Positions 28,095 to 37,528 of a DNA stretch of 64,000 nucleotides are shown piece after piece. Position 1 is the first letter of the stretch, and every line of letters begins with the position of its first letter. The position numbers were made by a program, and so were the translations under genes. This DNA comes from Bacteroidia bacterium 43-41. Lineage in GTDB: Bacteria; Bacteroidota; Bacteroidia; Bacteroidales; Dysgonomonadaceae. The stretch lies in contig MKTD01000023.1 of assembly GCA_001898165.1 (NCBI GenBank), positions 21,642-85,641 of the forward strand, read 5' to 3'. The notes under the pieces are model-generated. The model ran no database searches, was not told the DNA's origin, and was given only the letters and a program-made list of their open reading frames with translations.

Positions 28095-29126
28095 ATGACA
28101 AAAAAAAGACAACTTTTGTATCTGCTTGCCCTTTGCGTATTTTCAGTTTATATAAATGGATGTACCCGATCGCAAAAAAGCAAGACTGAATTTATTCCCG
28201 GAGAAATTTGGTATGATACAGATGGTAATCCAATCAATGCCCACGGTGGAGGAATTATGTTTTATGACGGCACATATTATTGGTATGGCGAGTTTAAAGG
28301 GGATTCCACCTATCGCCTCGAATGGGTAACAACATGGGAGTGTTGGCGGGCAGATGTCGGCGGAGTCTCCTGCTATTCTTCCAAAGACCTTCTTAATTGG
28401 AAATTCGAAGGAGTGGTCTTAGCCAGCACACCGAATGATTCAACCTCAGATTTACATCCGTCACAGGTAATTGAACGTCCAAAAGTTATTTATAACGAAA
28501 AAGTCAGGAAATTCGTGATGTGGATGCACATCGAAAGTCCCGATTACGAAAAAGCACATGCAGGCGTAGCCGTAAGTGATTCTCCAACAGGACAGTTCAC
28601 TTATTTAGGTTCTTTCAAACCAAACGGGGGCGACAGCAGGGATCAGACAATTTTCAAAGACGATGATGGCCGTGCATATCATATTTACTCCTCGGAATGG
28701 AATAAAACGATGTATATAGGACTATTAAATGAAGAATATACACAACATACAGGTATTTATACACGCAATTTTATAGATATGTCGCGCGAGGCCCCGGCTG
28801 TTTTTAAGCATCACAATAAGTACTACATGATTACATCGGGGTGTACAGGATGGGATCCGAATGTTGCTGAAATTGCCGTAGCAGATTCTATGCTTGGAGA
28901 ATGGAAAGTTCTTGGGAATCCGTGTGTGGGTCAAAATGCAGACAGCACTTTCTTTGCACAAGGGACTTTTGTCCTCCCTGTAGAAAATAAAAGAGACACT
29001 TACATCGCTATGTTCGACCGATGGAACAAAACAAACCTAATCGACTCCCGATATGTATGGCTTCCCCTCACTTTCAAAAAGGGGAATCCGGTAATAAAAT
29101 GGCAAGATAAGTGGAAATTAGATTGA
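28095..29126 (+). CDS. GH43-family glycosidase, exo-beta-1,3-galactanase-like
   Basis: A 343-residue lipoprotein (Cys near residue 18, INGCTR). The N-terminal segment WYDTDGNPINAHGGGIMFYD and the following YYWYGEFKG are those of GH43 subfamily 24, which cuts beta-1,3-galactan from the non-reducing end and lacks the usual Asp base. Other GH43 landmarks are ERPKVIYNEKVRKFVMWMH, DSRDQTIFKDDDG and REAPAVFKHHNKYYMITSGCTGWDPN. Five-bladed propeller fold expected. A subfamily 34 relation (arabinofuranosidase) cannot be ruled out. Known for this family: type II arabinogalactan backbone degradation, which fits the GH35 and arabinose genes next door. Confidence 0.88.
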   Translation: MTKKRQLLYLLALCVFSVYINGCTRSQKSKTEFIPGEIWYDTDGNPINAHGGGIMFYDGTYYWYGEFKGDSTYRLEWVTTWECWRADVGGVSCYSSKDLLNWKFEGVVLASTPNDSTSDLHPSQVIERPKVIYNEKVRKFVMWMHIESPDYEKAHAGVAVSDSPTGQFTYLGSFKPNGGDSRDQTIFKDDDGRAYHIYSSEWNKTMYIGLLNEEYTQHTGIYTRNFIDMSREAPAVFKHHNKYYMITSGCTGWDPNVAEIAVADSMLGEWKVLGNPCVGQNADSTFFAQGTFVLPVENKRDTYIAMFDRWNKTNLIDSRYVWLPLTFKKGNPVIKWQDKWKLD

Positions 29127-29189
29127 TTTAAGATTTTTACAATCCTGTATATTCTGGTAGCCTATTCGTAGTTTTCATTATCCGCAGAC

Positions 29190-31925
29190 ATGAAAAAATT
29201 AATATATCTTTCTATATTGCTGTCACTGTCGCAAAGTATAGTATCGCAAAATAACTATTCCATTGAAATCCAGGACCCAACCTTTCCTCTTGAATCCGGA
29301 CACTTTAAAATGGGAAATCCGGGACCTGCCAACAAAGAGATAGAGATTAACAACCAATATCTCATGTTAGGTAAAAAGCCGCTGTTGCCGATAATGGGAG
29401 AGATCCATTATACGCGTATCAGGCCTGAGCAATGGGAAGAGACCATACTCAAAATGAAGGCATGCGGCATTAATATCATATCTACATACCTTTTCTGGAA
29501 TCAGCACGAAGAAATTGAAGGGCAATTTAACTGGAGCGGGGAAAAGGATCTGAGAGCTTTTGTCCAGTTATGCCAGAAACACGATCTATTTGTCTATCCA
29601 CGTATTGGGCCCTGGTCACATGGTGAAGTCCGCAATGGAGGAACACCCGATTGGATACTTCGGAAAAAGTTTATTAAAGACCGTTCCAACGATCCTGTTT
29701 ATCAAAATTATGTAGCACGGTATTTCAAGGAGATTGCCAAACAGTTAAATGGATTGTACTATAAAGATGGAGGAAACATCATCGGGATTCAACTTGAAAA
29801 CGAGTATTGGCATGCCAAAGAGGGTGAACCTCACATCAAATGGTTAAAAGACATGGCGAGGGAGTGTGGCATTGATGTGCCGCTTTATACGGTTACAGGT
29901 TGGGGCGGAGGTTCTGTTCCTCCGTTTGAAGTTATACCTTTATGGGGCGGCTACGCTGATGAACCCTGGATTGAAAAAATAACCAAAAATCCATTGCCTT
30001 TAAATTTTCAATTTGATGCTTATCGCGACAACAAACATATTGGCAACGACCAAATTGAGAGGAAAGATAAATATATGACTTATGAACGTTATCCATTCTT
30101 CACCTGTGAAATGGGTGTGGGAATCCCAATGATGTATCATCGCAGAGTTGTACTTTCACCCATTGATGGACTCGGGATGGTCATGTCAAAACTTGGCTCC
30201 GGTAGTAATCTAATAGGATATTATATGTTTGCCGGAGGCACAAATCCAAGAGGAGAATTGCACTCCACCGAAGAAGAACAGGAAGAGACCGGATACTGGA
30301 GCAGGACACCGGTAAAATCCTATGATTTCAGGGCGGCAATCCGTGAGTCCGGCGAAATAGATCCCTCTTACAACCAGATAAAGAAACTTCACTATTTTAT
30401 TCATTCTGTAGCAACTGATTTGGCTCCGATGCTATCCACGCTTGGAAAAACAAAAGCCGATGATTTGCAATTCGCTGTCCGCTCGCTTAACGGCTCAGGC
30501 TACTTATTCGGAATCAACTACTGCAGGTTTGTACCAATGCAAGTCAGAAAAAATGTACAGTTCAGCATTAAGTTCAAAAACGAAACATTAAAATTTCCTC
30601 AGAAAAATATTGAAATACCTGACAGCACCTTGTTTATATGGCCTCTCAATCTGAAAATGGATAAATCGCTGCTTAAATACGCAACAGCTCAATTGCTCAC
30701 AATTATTGACAACACATATGTTTTTTTTCAGAATAAAAATATCCCTGTAGAATTCGCTTTTGATGCTTCAACAGTAGCAAACATTCAAACTGCTCAAGGT
30801 AAAGTGGTAAAAAAAGACGGTTTGATTTTGGTTTCGGATATCCGGCCGGGCAAAAACTGTTTTTTGGAAGTATCATCCATTGATGGAAATAAACAGCGGA
30901 TATGGATACTTACGGAAAAAGATGCAACGGATTCATGGATTTTTGAGCGCAGCGGAAAGAAAGAATTTTATATTTCCAATGCAGGCATGTATATAAAATC
31001 AAACGAAGTTTATGCCTACTCTACGGATGAAAAAGTGAAAATATTTGAACTTGCTCAAAACGGATTTATTGAACATGATTATACAGTAACAAAAGGTGAG
31101 GAGTTAAGGGCTACGCCGCATCCAATCCTACAAGATGCACTATGGCTTGAGTCTGCCAACTTCAAAGAAATCCCCGATTATCAGGCAAGATACCACAGAA
31201 TATTTCAAAAAGAATTCAGCTTGGATAATCCATCAAGCATTCGTCGGGCTACTCTTTTCATTTATCCTGAATCGGATTGTAGAATTCATGTGAATGATAA
31301 ATGGATTAATCAAGAGATAAAAGCGAATATGGTAAATGCAATAGATATTACCGGATATGTGGGCAAGGGAGAAAATAACATGTACCTGTCTTTTCCGTTT
31401 ATTGAGGGTAAAGCAAAATTTTCAGCAAGAGCTATAGTGGAATATGAAAATTATGATCGGGTGGAATTCTCATCAGACTTATCGTGGCTCACCATGGATA
31501 TGTACACTTACCCAGCTCCGACCCGCCGACATGAAATACCCGTAAAACCGACAGTCGTGAATACTCCGGATTTTGCAACTAAGCTGACATATCCAGGATT
31601 TGGAGAATGGGAAATAAATGTTCCCCGGGATCTTTTCAAAAACCACAACACTTCTTATTTACACATCAGTTATATAGGCGACAGAGCTGAACTCTATAAC
31701 GGGTACAGGCTTTCTGCAGATGATTTCAATAATAATATCTCCTGGCAGATTGGGTTGAAAAGGTTGATACCGTCTGCAAGTGGACAAAACCTCCGATTGG
31801 TAATTTATCCATTGCCTGAAAACTCTAAAATCTATTTCGATGTAAAACCGGAAACTGACAGCTTTAATAAGGTTGGGATAATCAGTATAAAAACCAATAA
31901 CGAACAATTGATAAAAATTAAATAA
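29190..31925 (+). CDS. GH35 beta-galactosidase
   Basis: A 911-residue secreted enzyme of glycoside hydrolase family 35. The signal peptide is followed by the TIM barrel with the family signature GEIHYTRIRPEQWEETILKM. Predicted acid/base Glu205 (IQLENEYW) and nucleophile Glu307 (FFTCEMGVG). A long C-terminal part of beta-sandwich domains (about 430-911) has jelly-roll features (FTLFIYPESDCRIHVNDKWI). It removes terminal beta-galactose in the periplasm or at the surface. It lies 63 bp downstream of the GH43 gene and 3 bp before the esterase gene. Confidence 0.93.
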   Translation: MKKLIYLSILLSLSQSIVSQNNYSIEIQDPTFPLESGHFKMGNPGPANKEIEINNQYLMLGKKPLLPIMGEIHYTRIRPEQWEETILKMKACGINIISTYLFWNQHEEIEGQFNWSGEKDLRAFVQLCQKHDLFVYPRIGPWSHGEVRNGGTPDWILRKKFIKDRSNDPVYQNYVARYFKEIAKQLNGLYYKDGGNIIGIQLENEYWHAKEGEPHIKWLKDMARECGIDVPLYTVTGWGGGSVPPFEVIPLWGGYADEPWIEKITKNPLPLNFQFDAYRDNKHIGNDQIERKDKYMTYERYPFFTCEMGVGIPMMYHRRVVLSPIDGLGMVMSKLGSGSNLIGYYMFAGGTNPRGELHSTEEEQEETGYWSRTPVKSYDFRAAIRESGEIDPSYNQIKKLHYFIHSVATDLAPMLSTLGKTKADDLQFAVRSLNGSGYLFGINYCRFVPMQVRKNVQFSIKFKNETLKFPQKNIEIPDSTLFIWPLNLKMDKSLLKYATAQLLTIIDNTYVFFQNKNIPVEFAFDASTVANIQTAQGKVVKKDGLILVSDIRPGKNCFLEVSSIDGNKQRIWILTEKDATDSWIFERSGKKEFYISNAGMYIKSNEVYAYSTDEKVKIFELAQNGFIEHDYTVTKGEELRATPHPILQDALWLESANFKEIPDYQARYHRIFQKEFSLDNPSSIRRATLFIYPESDCRIHVNDKWINQEIKANMVNAIDITGYVGKGENNMYLSFPFIEGKAKFSARAIVEYENYDRVEFSSDLSWLTMDMYTYPAPTRRHEIPVKPTVVNTPDFATKLTYPGFGEWEINVPRDLFKNHNTSYLHISYIGDRAELYNGYRLSADDFNNNISWQIGLKRLIPSASGQNLRLVIYPLPENSKIYFDVKPETDSFNKVGIISIKTNNEQLIKIK

Positions 31926-31928
31926 ATC

Positions 31929-33371
31929 ATGAGAATAATTAAAATTAACCTGATAATATGTAGTCTGCTTTTTTGCGTATCCGTCTTTAGTCAGAATTTG
32001 AAATTAGGTTCCATCTTCTCCGATAATATGATATTGCAGCAACAGACAAAGGCTCCTATTTGGGGATGGGCAAAGGAAAATTCTAAAATTCATGTGACAA
32101 CATCGTGGGATAACAGGTCATATAACATCACTACCGATAAAAACGGTAAATGGATGACTCTTCTTGCAACTCCCACGGCAGGCGGTCCATACAATATAAC
32201 CATAAATGGTTCAGGTTCAATCAAACTGAAAAATGTTTATATCGGTGAAGTTTGGCTGGCGAGCGGACAATCAAATATGAGTATGCAGCTTAAAGGGTAT
32301 CACCATCAACCGGTGATAGGAGCAACAGAAGCCATATTAAACTCAACCGGGAAAAAAATCCATTTTATCAACATCCCGACTTTGGCAGCATACAGACCTC
32401 AAGAGGAATTTAAAGATGCTAAGTGGAAAGTTGCAGCGCTTTCAACTGCCGGCGATTGCAGCGCTGTTTGTTGGTTTTTTGCAGACTTGCTTTATCAGCA
32501 GTTGAATGTTCCGATAGGCATAATAAATTCCAGTTATGGCGGCTCTAATGTAGAAGCCTGGATGACAGATGCAGCTTGTGCAGAATTCAGTGATATTACG
32601 GTGCCACCCAAAAGCGATGAGGCTTCTCCATGGGTTAACAATGTGCCAACCGTATTGTATAACGGCATGATTCATCCAATAGAAAATTATGCAATAAAAG
32701 GCATGCTTTGGTATCAGGGCGAGTCAAATATCTTCAATGTGCCACGTTATGCTCCTTCGGTTGCAGCAATGGTGAAAGAGTGGCGAAAAAAGTGGAATCG
32801 GGGAGATTTTCCGTTTTACTTTGTCCAAATAGCGCCCTATGATTACAAGGAGTGGAACTTCTTCACGCCGCAATGGCCTGAGATTTCTGCTTATCAACGC
32901 GAAGCACAGATGAAGTCGCAATCTCTGATTCCGAACAGTGCAATGGCAGTTATACTGGATGTGGGCGAAGAGTATCAGATTCATCCTCCACGAAAAAAAG
33001 AAGTCGGTCAGCGTCTTGCGATGCTTGCACTTTCAAAAACATACGATTTTTCCGGCTTTGAAGCTGAAAGTCCCGAATATGAACGAATGGAAGTTGAGGG
33101 AAATAGCGCCATCATCCATTTTTCAAAGCAATTCATGGGACTTACCAGTTACGGCAAAGAACTTCAGCTATTTGAAATAGCAGGAGAAAGCAGAGTTTTC
33201 GTGAAAGCAAAAGCCTATATTAACGAAGAAGATGGAACAGTTGTTGTCCAAAGTCATTTAGTGAAAGAACCCAAAGCGGTCCGATACGCATTCAAGGATT
33301 TTGTAAATGCCGAATTATTCGGAACAGGAGGATTACCGGTCTCATCATTTCGGACGGATGACTGGGAATAA
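31929..33371 (+). CDS. SGNH-fold esterase (sialate O-acetylesterase-like)
   Basis: A 480-residue secreted enzyme of the DUF303/sialate 9-O-acetylesterase family. Block I is LASGQSNM with nucleophile Ser115, block III is LWYQGESNIF and the catalytic His probably lies in YQIHPPRK. Family members remove acetyl groups from sugars, including xylan and other plant glycans. The start codon is 3 bp after the GH35 stop, so the two are translationally coupled. Given the locus it probably removes O-acetyl groups from the same glycan; no sialic acid genes are present here. Confidence 0.9.
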   Translation: MRIIKINLIICSLLFCVSVFSQNLKLGSIFSDNMILQQQTKAPIWGWAKENSKIHVTTSWDNRSYNITTDKNGKWMTLLATPTAGGPYNITINGSGSIKLKNVYIGEVWLASGQSNMSMQLKGYHHQPVIGATEAILNSTGKKIHFINIPTLAAYRPQEEFKDAKWKVAALSTAGDCSAVCWFFADLLYQQLNVPIGIINSSYGGSNVEAWMTDAACAEFSDITVPPKSDEASPWVNNVPTVLYNGMIHPIENYAIKGMLWYQGESNIFNVPRYAPSVAAMVKEWRKKWNRGDFPFYFVQIAPYDYKEWNFFTPQWPEISAYQREAQMKSQSLIPNSAMAVILDVGEEYQIHPPRKKEVGQRLAMLALSKTYDFSGFEAESPEYERMEVEGNSAIIHFSKQFMGLTSYGKELQLFEIAGESRVFVKAKAYINEEDGTVVVQSHLVKEPKAVRYAFKDFVNAELFGTGGLPVSSFRTDDWE

Positions 33372-33400
33372 ATTAACGGTTAAAGACAAAACAAAACACG

Positions 33401-34951
33401 ATGAAAACTTTATTAAGAACTCTTATATCAGCATCGATAATCTTATTAACAGCCTGTTCCCAATCCGTTAAAACCACTAATTACTATTTTGATGCTGTAA
33501 ACGGTGATGATTCCAATTCAGGAACCAAGCCCGGAGAACCTTTGAAGAGTTTGAGCAAACTAATGGACCTGGAGATAAAACCCGGCGACAGCATCTTACT
33601 CAAATCAGGTGTCGTTTTTACTGAAAAGCTGTTTTTCTCCGGCAAAGGTAAAAAAAACAGGCCGATTACAATCGGAAAATATGGAGGAGAAGCAATGCCA
33701 CACATCAAAGGAGATGCCTCCCTTTTAGAAATGGTTCATATTTTCAACAGCGAACACATCATTTTACGGGACCTTGAAATATCTAACAAAGGGGAAAAAA
33801 TCCGCCCATATCTCAATGGATTGCTGGTGGAAGTTTACAACTATGGAAAAGCAGAAGACATAACCATTGACAACCTTTTCATTCACGATGTGTATGGTTC
33901 GCTGATAAAAGGTGAAGGACATGAACACGAAGATGCGGGTGGAGGCCAGGCAATGATGTTGAGAAATTACAGAGACGATAAAACAGATTCCATTCCATCG
34001 TACTTTGACGGACTGCTCGTTCAAAAATGCCTGATAAAAGATTGCCAGCGCAACGGAATCATTATGTGGGGAAATTGGGCAAGAAATATCTGGTTGCCAA
34101 ATCTTAATGTTGTAATCCGAAACAATGTACTGGATGGTGTTCCCGGCGATGGAATTGTTCCTACGGCCTGCGATGGAGCAATAATTGAATACAATGTCAT
34201 GAAAAACTGCCCGCCTATACTTCCCGTTACTGAAGCATGTGACGGAATTTGGCCGTTTTCAAGCGATAACACCATTATTCAATTTAATGTTGTTGACGGA
34301 CATAAATCTCAGACCGACGGTTACAGCTATGATTCGGATTATAATTGCACAAATACACAAATCCGATACAATCTGAGCAGCAACAACGACGGTGGATTTC
34401 TTTTACTGTGTAACTCAGGCGGGTGGCCCCTGGATTGGAGTGTAGGAAATGTTGGAACCGTAGCTGAATATAATGTCAGCATCAATGACGGAATCAGGAA
34501 ACATATAGTTACTGGAAAGAAAACAGAACATTATTCACCAATAATCCATATCACAGGCCCAACTAAAAACAGCAAAATTGAAAAAAACATCTTCTATGTC
34601 CTGAGAAAAGAACTGCCCCAAATGGACAAACGGATTGTCCGGTCTGATGATTGGCACGGATATGCTGACAGTACCTTCTTTAGGCGTAATTACATTTTCG
34701 TAGAAGAGCCAAACCTTGCTTTTGATGCCACAGCATCAACCAACAACTTTATTGAAAACAACTATTATGTTGGGCCGCTAAAATACAGTGGAGATGGTTT
34801 TACAAAACATGAAGGAGCTTTCGACAAAAATCTTTGGTACGATAAAAAAGACAAAAGGTGGAATATTTTAGTCGAGTTTCTAAAAGACAAGACAGTTTCA
34901 ATAAATGATAAAAATCTGAGAGTATTGGATATTTTAGGATATAATTACTGA
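33401..34951 (+). CDS. Right-handed beta-helix lipoprotein
   Basis: A 516-residue lipoprotein; the signal ends at LLTACSQS (Cys19). The opening YYFDAVNGDDSNSGTKPGEPLKSL is the usual start of pectate-lyase-like parallel beta-helix proteins, and repeated coil turns continue to about residue 450 (IIEYNVMKNC, TIIQFNVVDG, TQIRYNLSSNNDGG, EYNVSINDG). This fold is found in polysaccharide lyases and glycosidases. No catalytic residues could be assigned. As the last hydrolase-like gene of the operon it may cut side chains or uronic-acid segments of the target glycan. Confidence 0.85.
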   Translation: MKTLLRTLISASIILLTACSQSVKTTNYYFDAVNGDDSNSGTKPGEPLKSLSKLMDLEIKPGDSILLKSGVVFTEKLFFSGKGKKNRPITIGKYGGEAMPHIKGDASLLEMVHIFNSEHIILRDLEISNKGEKIRPYLNGLLVEVYNYGKAEDITIDNLFIHDVYGSLIKGEGHEHEDAGGGQAMMLRNYRDDKTDSIPSYFDGLLVQKCLIKDCQRNGIIMWGNWARNIWLPNLNVVIRNNVLDGVPGDGIVPTACDGAIIEYNVMKNCPPILPVTEACDGIWPFSSDNTIIQFNVVDGHKSQTDGYSYDSDYNCTNTQIRYNLSSNNDGGFLLLCNSGGWPLDWSVGNVGTVAEYNVSINDGIRKHIVTGKKTEHYSPIIHITGPTKNSKIEKNIFYVLRKELPQMDKRIVRSDDWHGYADSTFFRRNYIFVEEPNLAFDATASTNNFIENNYYVGPLKYSGDGFTKHEGAFDKNLWYDKKDKRWNILVEFLKDKTVSINDKNLRVLDILGYNY

Positions 34952-34992
34952 GTATTAGCTTATTTCAAACAAGTTCCTCCTTCGGCTGTAGT

Positions 34993-35025
34993 GAGGTCCC
35001 GAGTGGGAGATTTGAACACCCATTC
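34993..35025 (-). other. tRNA 3'-end-like fragment
   Basis: On the minus strand this short stretch reads like a T-arm and acceptor end (GGGTGTTCAAATCTCCC then ACTCGGGACC), but no anticodon arm or 5' half lies upstream, and the T-stem has one mismatch. It is probably a remnant of a tRNA-targeted integration or a chance resemblance. It sits in the 117-bp gap between the beta-helix gene and the symporter gene. Confidence 0.3.
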
Positions 35026-35068
35026 AAAATAAATTCATAATAAATACAATTTTTTAAATTTTTAAATC

Positions 35069-36763
35069 GTGGTAACATTAGATTGGATTGTAATTGGTTT
35101 GTTCTTCCTTATTTTGATAGGGATTATTGTCTGGGTACTGAAACAGAAGCAAGACAACTCTGCTGATTATTTTTTAGGGGGACGGGATGCAACATGGCTC
35201 GCCATAGGAGCGTCTATTTTTGCATCAAACATTGGTTCAGAGCACTTGATTGGTCTTGCGGGAGCAGGAGCCTCGAGTGGTATGGCCATGGCACATTGGG
35301 AGATACAAGGATGGATGATTTTGATTCTTGGATGGGTTTTTGTACCATTTTATAGCCGGAGTATGGTATATACTATGCCCGAATTCTTAGAAAGGCGGTA
35401 CAACCCTCAATCGCGGACTATTCTTTCTGTCATATCTTTGGTAAGTTATGTATTAACCAAGGTTGCCGTAACTGTTTATGCCGGAGGACTTGTTTTTCAA
35501 CAGGTTTTTGGAATCAAGGAATTATGGGGTATAGATTTCTTTTGGATTGCCGCTGTTGGATTGGTGCTCATCACAGCCATCTATACCGTAATTGGAGGGA
35601 TGAGGTCGGTGTTATACACATCCGTTCTTCAAACTCCTATTTTACTCCTTGGCTCCTTAATAATCCTTGTACTGGGATTAAGAGAATTGGGAGGATGGGA
35701 TGAGATGATACGAATAACCGGCGCTGTTCCGGTAAATGATTATGGAAATACCATGACTGATCTTATTCGTAATAATAAAGATCCCCATTTCCCATGGCTC
35801 GGTGCATTAACCGGATCTGCCATTATAGGGTTCTGGTATTGGTGTACAGACCAATTTATTGTACAACGTGTTTTATCCGGCAAGAGTCAGAGAGAAGCAC
35901 GCCGGGGTTCAATCTTTGGGGCTTACTTGAAGTTATTGCCTGTATTTCTATTTCTTATTCCCGGGATGATCGCTTTTGCCATTCATCAAAAAAGTATCGG
36001 TGCCGGCGGAGAAGCATTTCTCCCTATGTTGGCCAATGGCAACGTCAATGCAGATGCGGCGTTTCCCACATTAGTTACAAAGCTCCTGCCGGTCGGAGTA
36101 AAAGGATTGGTCGTTTGTGGAATATTAGCTGCTTTAATGAGCTCTCTGGCTTCCCTTTTTAACTCCTCAGCGTCTTTATTTACTATCGATTTTTACAAGC
36201 GCTTCAAACCCAAAACCTCCGAAAAGAAGTTGGTTGTGATAGGGCAAATCGCAACGGCAGTAATAGTTTTGCTGGGAATTTTATGGATACCTATCATGCG
36301 CAGTATAGGAAATGTTTTGTATGCTTATTTGCAGGATGTTCAATCTGTATTGGCCCCGGGTATTGCTGCTACATTCCTGCTTGGAATTACCTGGAAAAAA
36401 GCTACGGCTCAGGGAGGTATGTGGGGATTAATAACCGGATTAGTAATTGGACTTACACGTTTAGGAGCAAATATTTTTTATAGCAACGTGTCAAATGCAA
36501 CTGAGAGTGTTTTTAAAAATGTGTTTTATGATACCAATTGGTTGTTCTTTTGCGGTTGGATGTTTTTGTTTTGTATTCTTGTTGTTGTAGGGGTAAGTTT
36601 GTTCACAAAGGCTCCCTCTCCCGAAAAAATACAAGGTCTTGTTTTTGGTACAGCCACGGCGCGACAAAGAGCCGAAACCCGTGCAAGCTGGAATCATTGG
36701 GATATTATACACACTGTTATTATTCTGGGAATTACGATTGCGTTTTATATTTATTTCTGGTAA
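35069..36763 (+). CDS. Sodium-solute symporter (SGLT family)
   Basis: A 564-residue inner-membrane transporter with about 14 hydrophobic helices. Starts with GTG (35069); no ATG fits upstream. SSS-family landmarks: DYFLGGRDATWLAIGASIFASNIGSEHLIGLAGAGASSGMA near the N-terminus, FWYWCTDQFIVQRVLSG, and SSLASLFNSSASLFTIDFYKRF (sodium-binding Ser/Thr). It couples sodium entry to sugar import. Followed 16 bp later by araD, so it is the likely arabinose or galactose importer of the catabolic unit. Confidence 0.93.
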   Translation: MVTLDWIVIGLFFLILIGIIVWVLKQKQDNSADYFLGGRDATWLAIGASIFASNIGSEHLIGLAGAGASSGMAMAHWEIQGWMILILGWVFVPFYSRSMVYTMPEFLERRYNPQSRTILSVISLVSYVLTKVAVTVYAGGLVFQQVFGIKELWGIDFFWIAAVGLVLITAIYTVIGGMRSVLYTSVLQTPILLLGSLIILVLGLRELGGWDEMIRITGAVPVNDYGNTMTDLIRNNKDPHFPWLGALTGSAIIGFWYWCTDQFIVQRVLSGKSQREARRGSIFGAYLKLLPVFLFLIPGMIAFAIHQKSIGAGGEAFLPMLANGNVNADAAFPTLVTKLLPVGVKGLVVCGILAALMSSLASLFNSSASLFTIDFYKRFKPKTSEKKLVVIGQIATAVIVLLGILWIPIMRSIGNVLYAYLQDVQSVLAPGIAATFLLGITWKKATAQGGMWGLITGLVIGLTRLGANIFYSNVSNATESVFKNVFYDTNWLFFCGWMFLFCILVVVGVSLFTKAPSPEKIQGLVFGTATARQRAETRASWNHWDIIHTVIILGITIAFYIYFW

Positions 36764-36779
36764 TTAATTATTGAAAAGG

Positions 36780-37463
36780 ATGCTTGAAAAACTCAAAGAG
36801 GAGGTTTATAAAGCCAATCTCGACCTCGTAAAACATAGATTGGTAGTATTTACCTGGGGAAATGTAAGTGCTATAGACAGAGAAGAGGGCCTGATTGTAA
36901 TTAAACCCTCAGGTATCTCTTACGACAACATGAGAGTCAACGATATGATTGTTGTTGATGTATGCGGAAAGGTAATTGAAGGGAAATACAAACCATCATC
37001 AGACACGCCCACTCATATTGTGCTTTATAATGCTTTTAAAACAATTGGAGGAATTGTACATACACATTCTACTTATGCCACAGCATGGGCACAAGCCGGT
37101 TTGGGTATTCCAAATATTGGGACAACGCATGCCGACTATTTTAACGATGCAATTCCCTGCACCGAAGATATGACTCAGCAGGAAGTTGAAGGCGAGTATG
37201 AAAAAGAAACCGGGAATGTTATTGTTAAAAGGTTTAAAGGGATTAATCCAGGGTTTACTCCCGGGGTTCTTGTTAAAAATCACGGACCATTCTCTTGGGG
37301 GAGGAATGCAGAGGAGGCAGTGCATAACGCTGTGGTTATGGAAGAAGTGGCTAAAATGGCCTACATTGCTTATACACTGAATCCCGATTTAACAATGAAT
37401 CCGCATTTGATTAAGAAACATTTTTATAGAAAACATGGCCCGGACGCATATTACGGACAATAA
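36780..37463 (+). CDS. araD: L-ribulose-5-phosphate 4-epimerase AraD
   Basis: A class II aldolase-family enzyme of 227 residues that converts L-ribulose 5-phosphate to D-xylulose 5-phosphate. The ATG at 36780 gives [19 protein letters not shown], matching the Escherichia coli enzyme start, so the upstream TTG at 36771 is not used. Metal-binding His pair lies in [12 protein letters not shown], and NHGPFSWG near the C-terminal half is a family motif. Cytoplasmic. Third step of arabinose catabolism. It precedes araA by 65 bp in the order araD-araA-araB. Confidence 0.96.
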   Translation: MLEKLKEEVYKANLDLVKHRLVVFTWGNVSAIDREEGLIVIKPSGISYDNMRVNDMIVVDVCGKVIEGKYKPSSDTPTHIVLYNAFKTIGGIVHTHSTYATAWAQAGLGIPNIGTTHADYFNDAIPCTEDMTQQEVEGEYEKETGNVIVKRFKGINPGFTPGVLVKNHGPFSWGRNAEEAVHNAVVMEEVAKMAYIAYTLNPDLTMNPHLIKKHFYRKHGPDAYYGQ

Positions 37464-37528
37464 AATTAATTCAGGCCATTGTGTCTTAGCAGCAACTCAA
37501 AAAACAATCAATTAAAAACGAAGAAATT

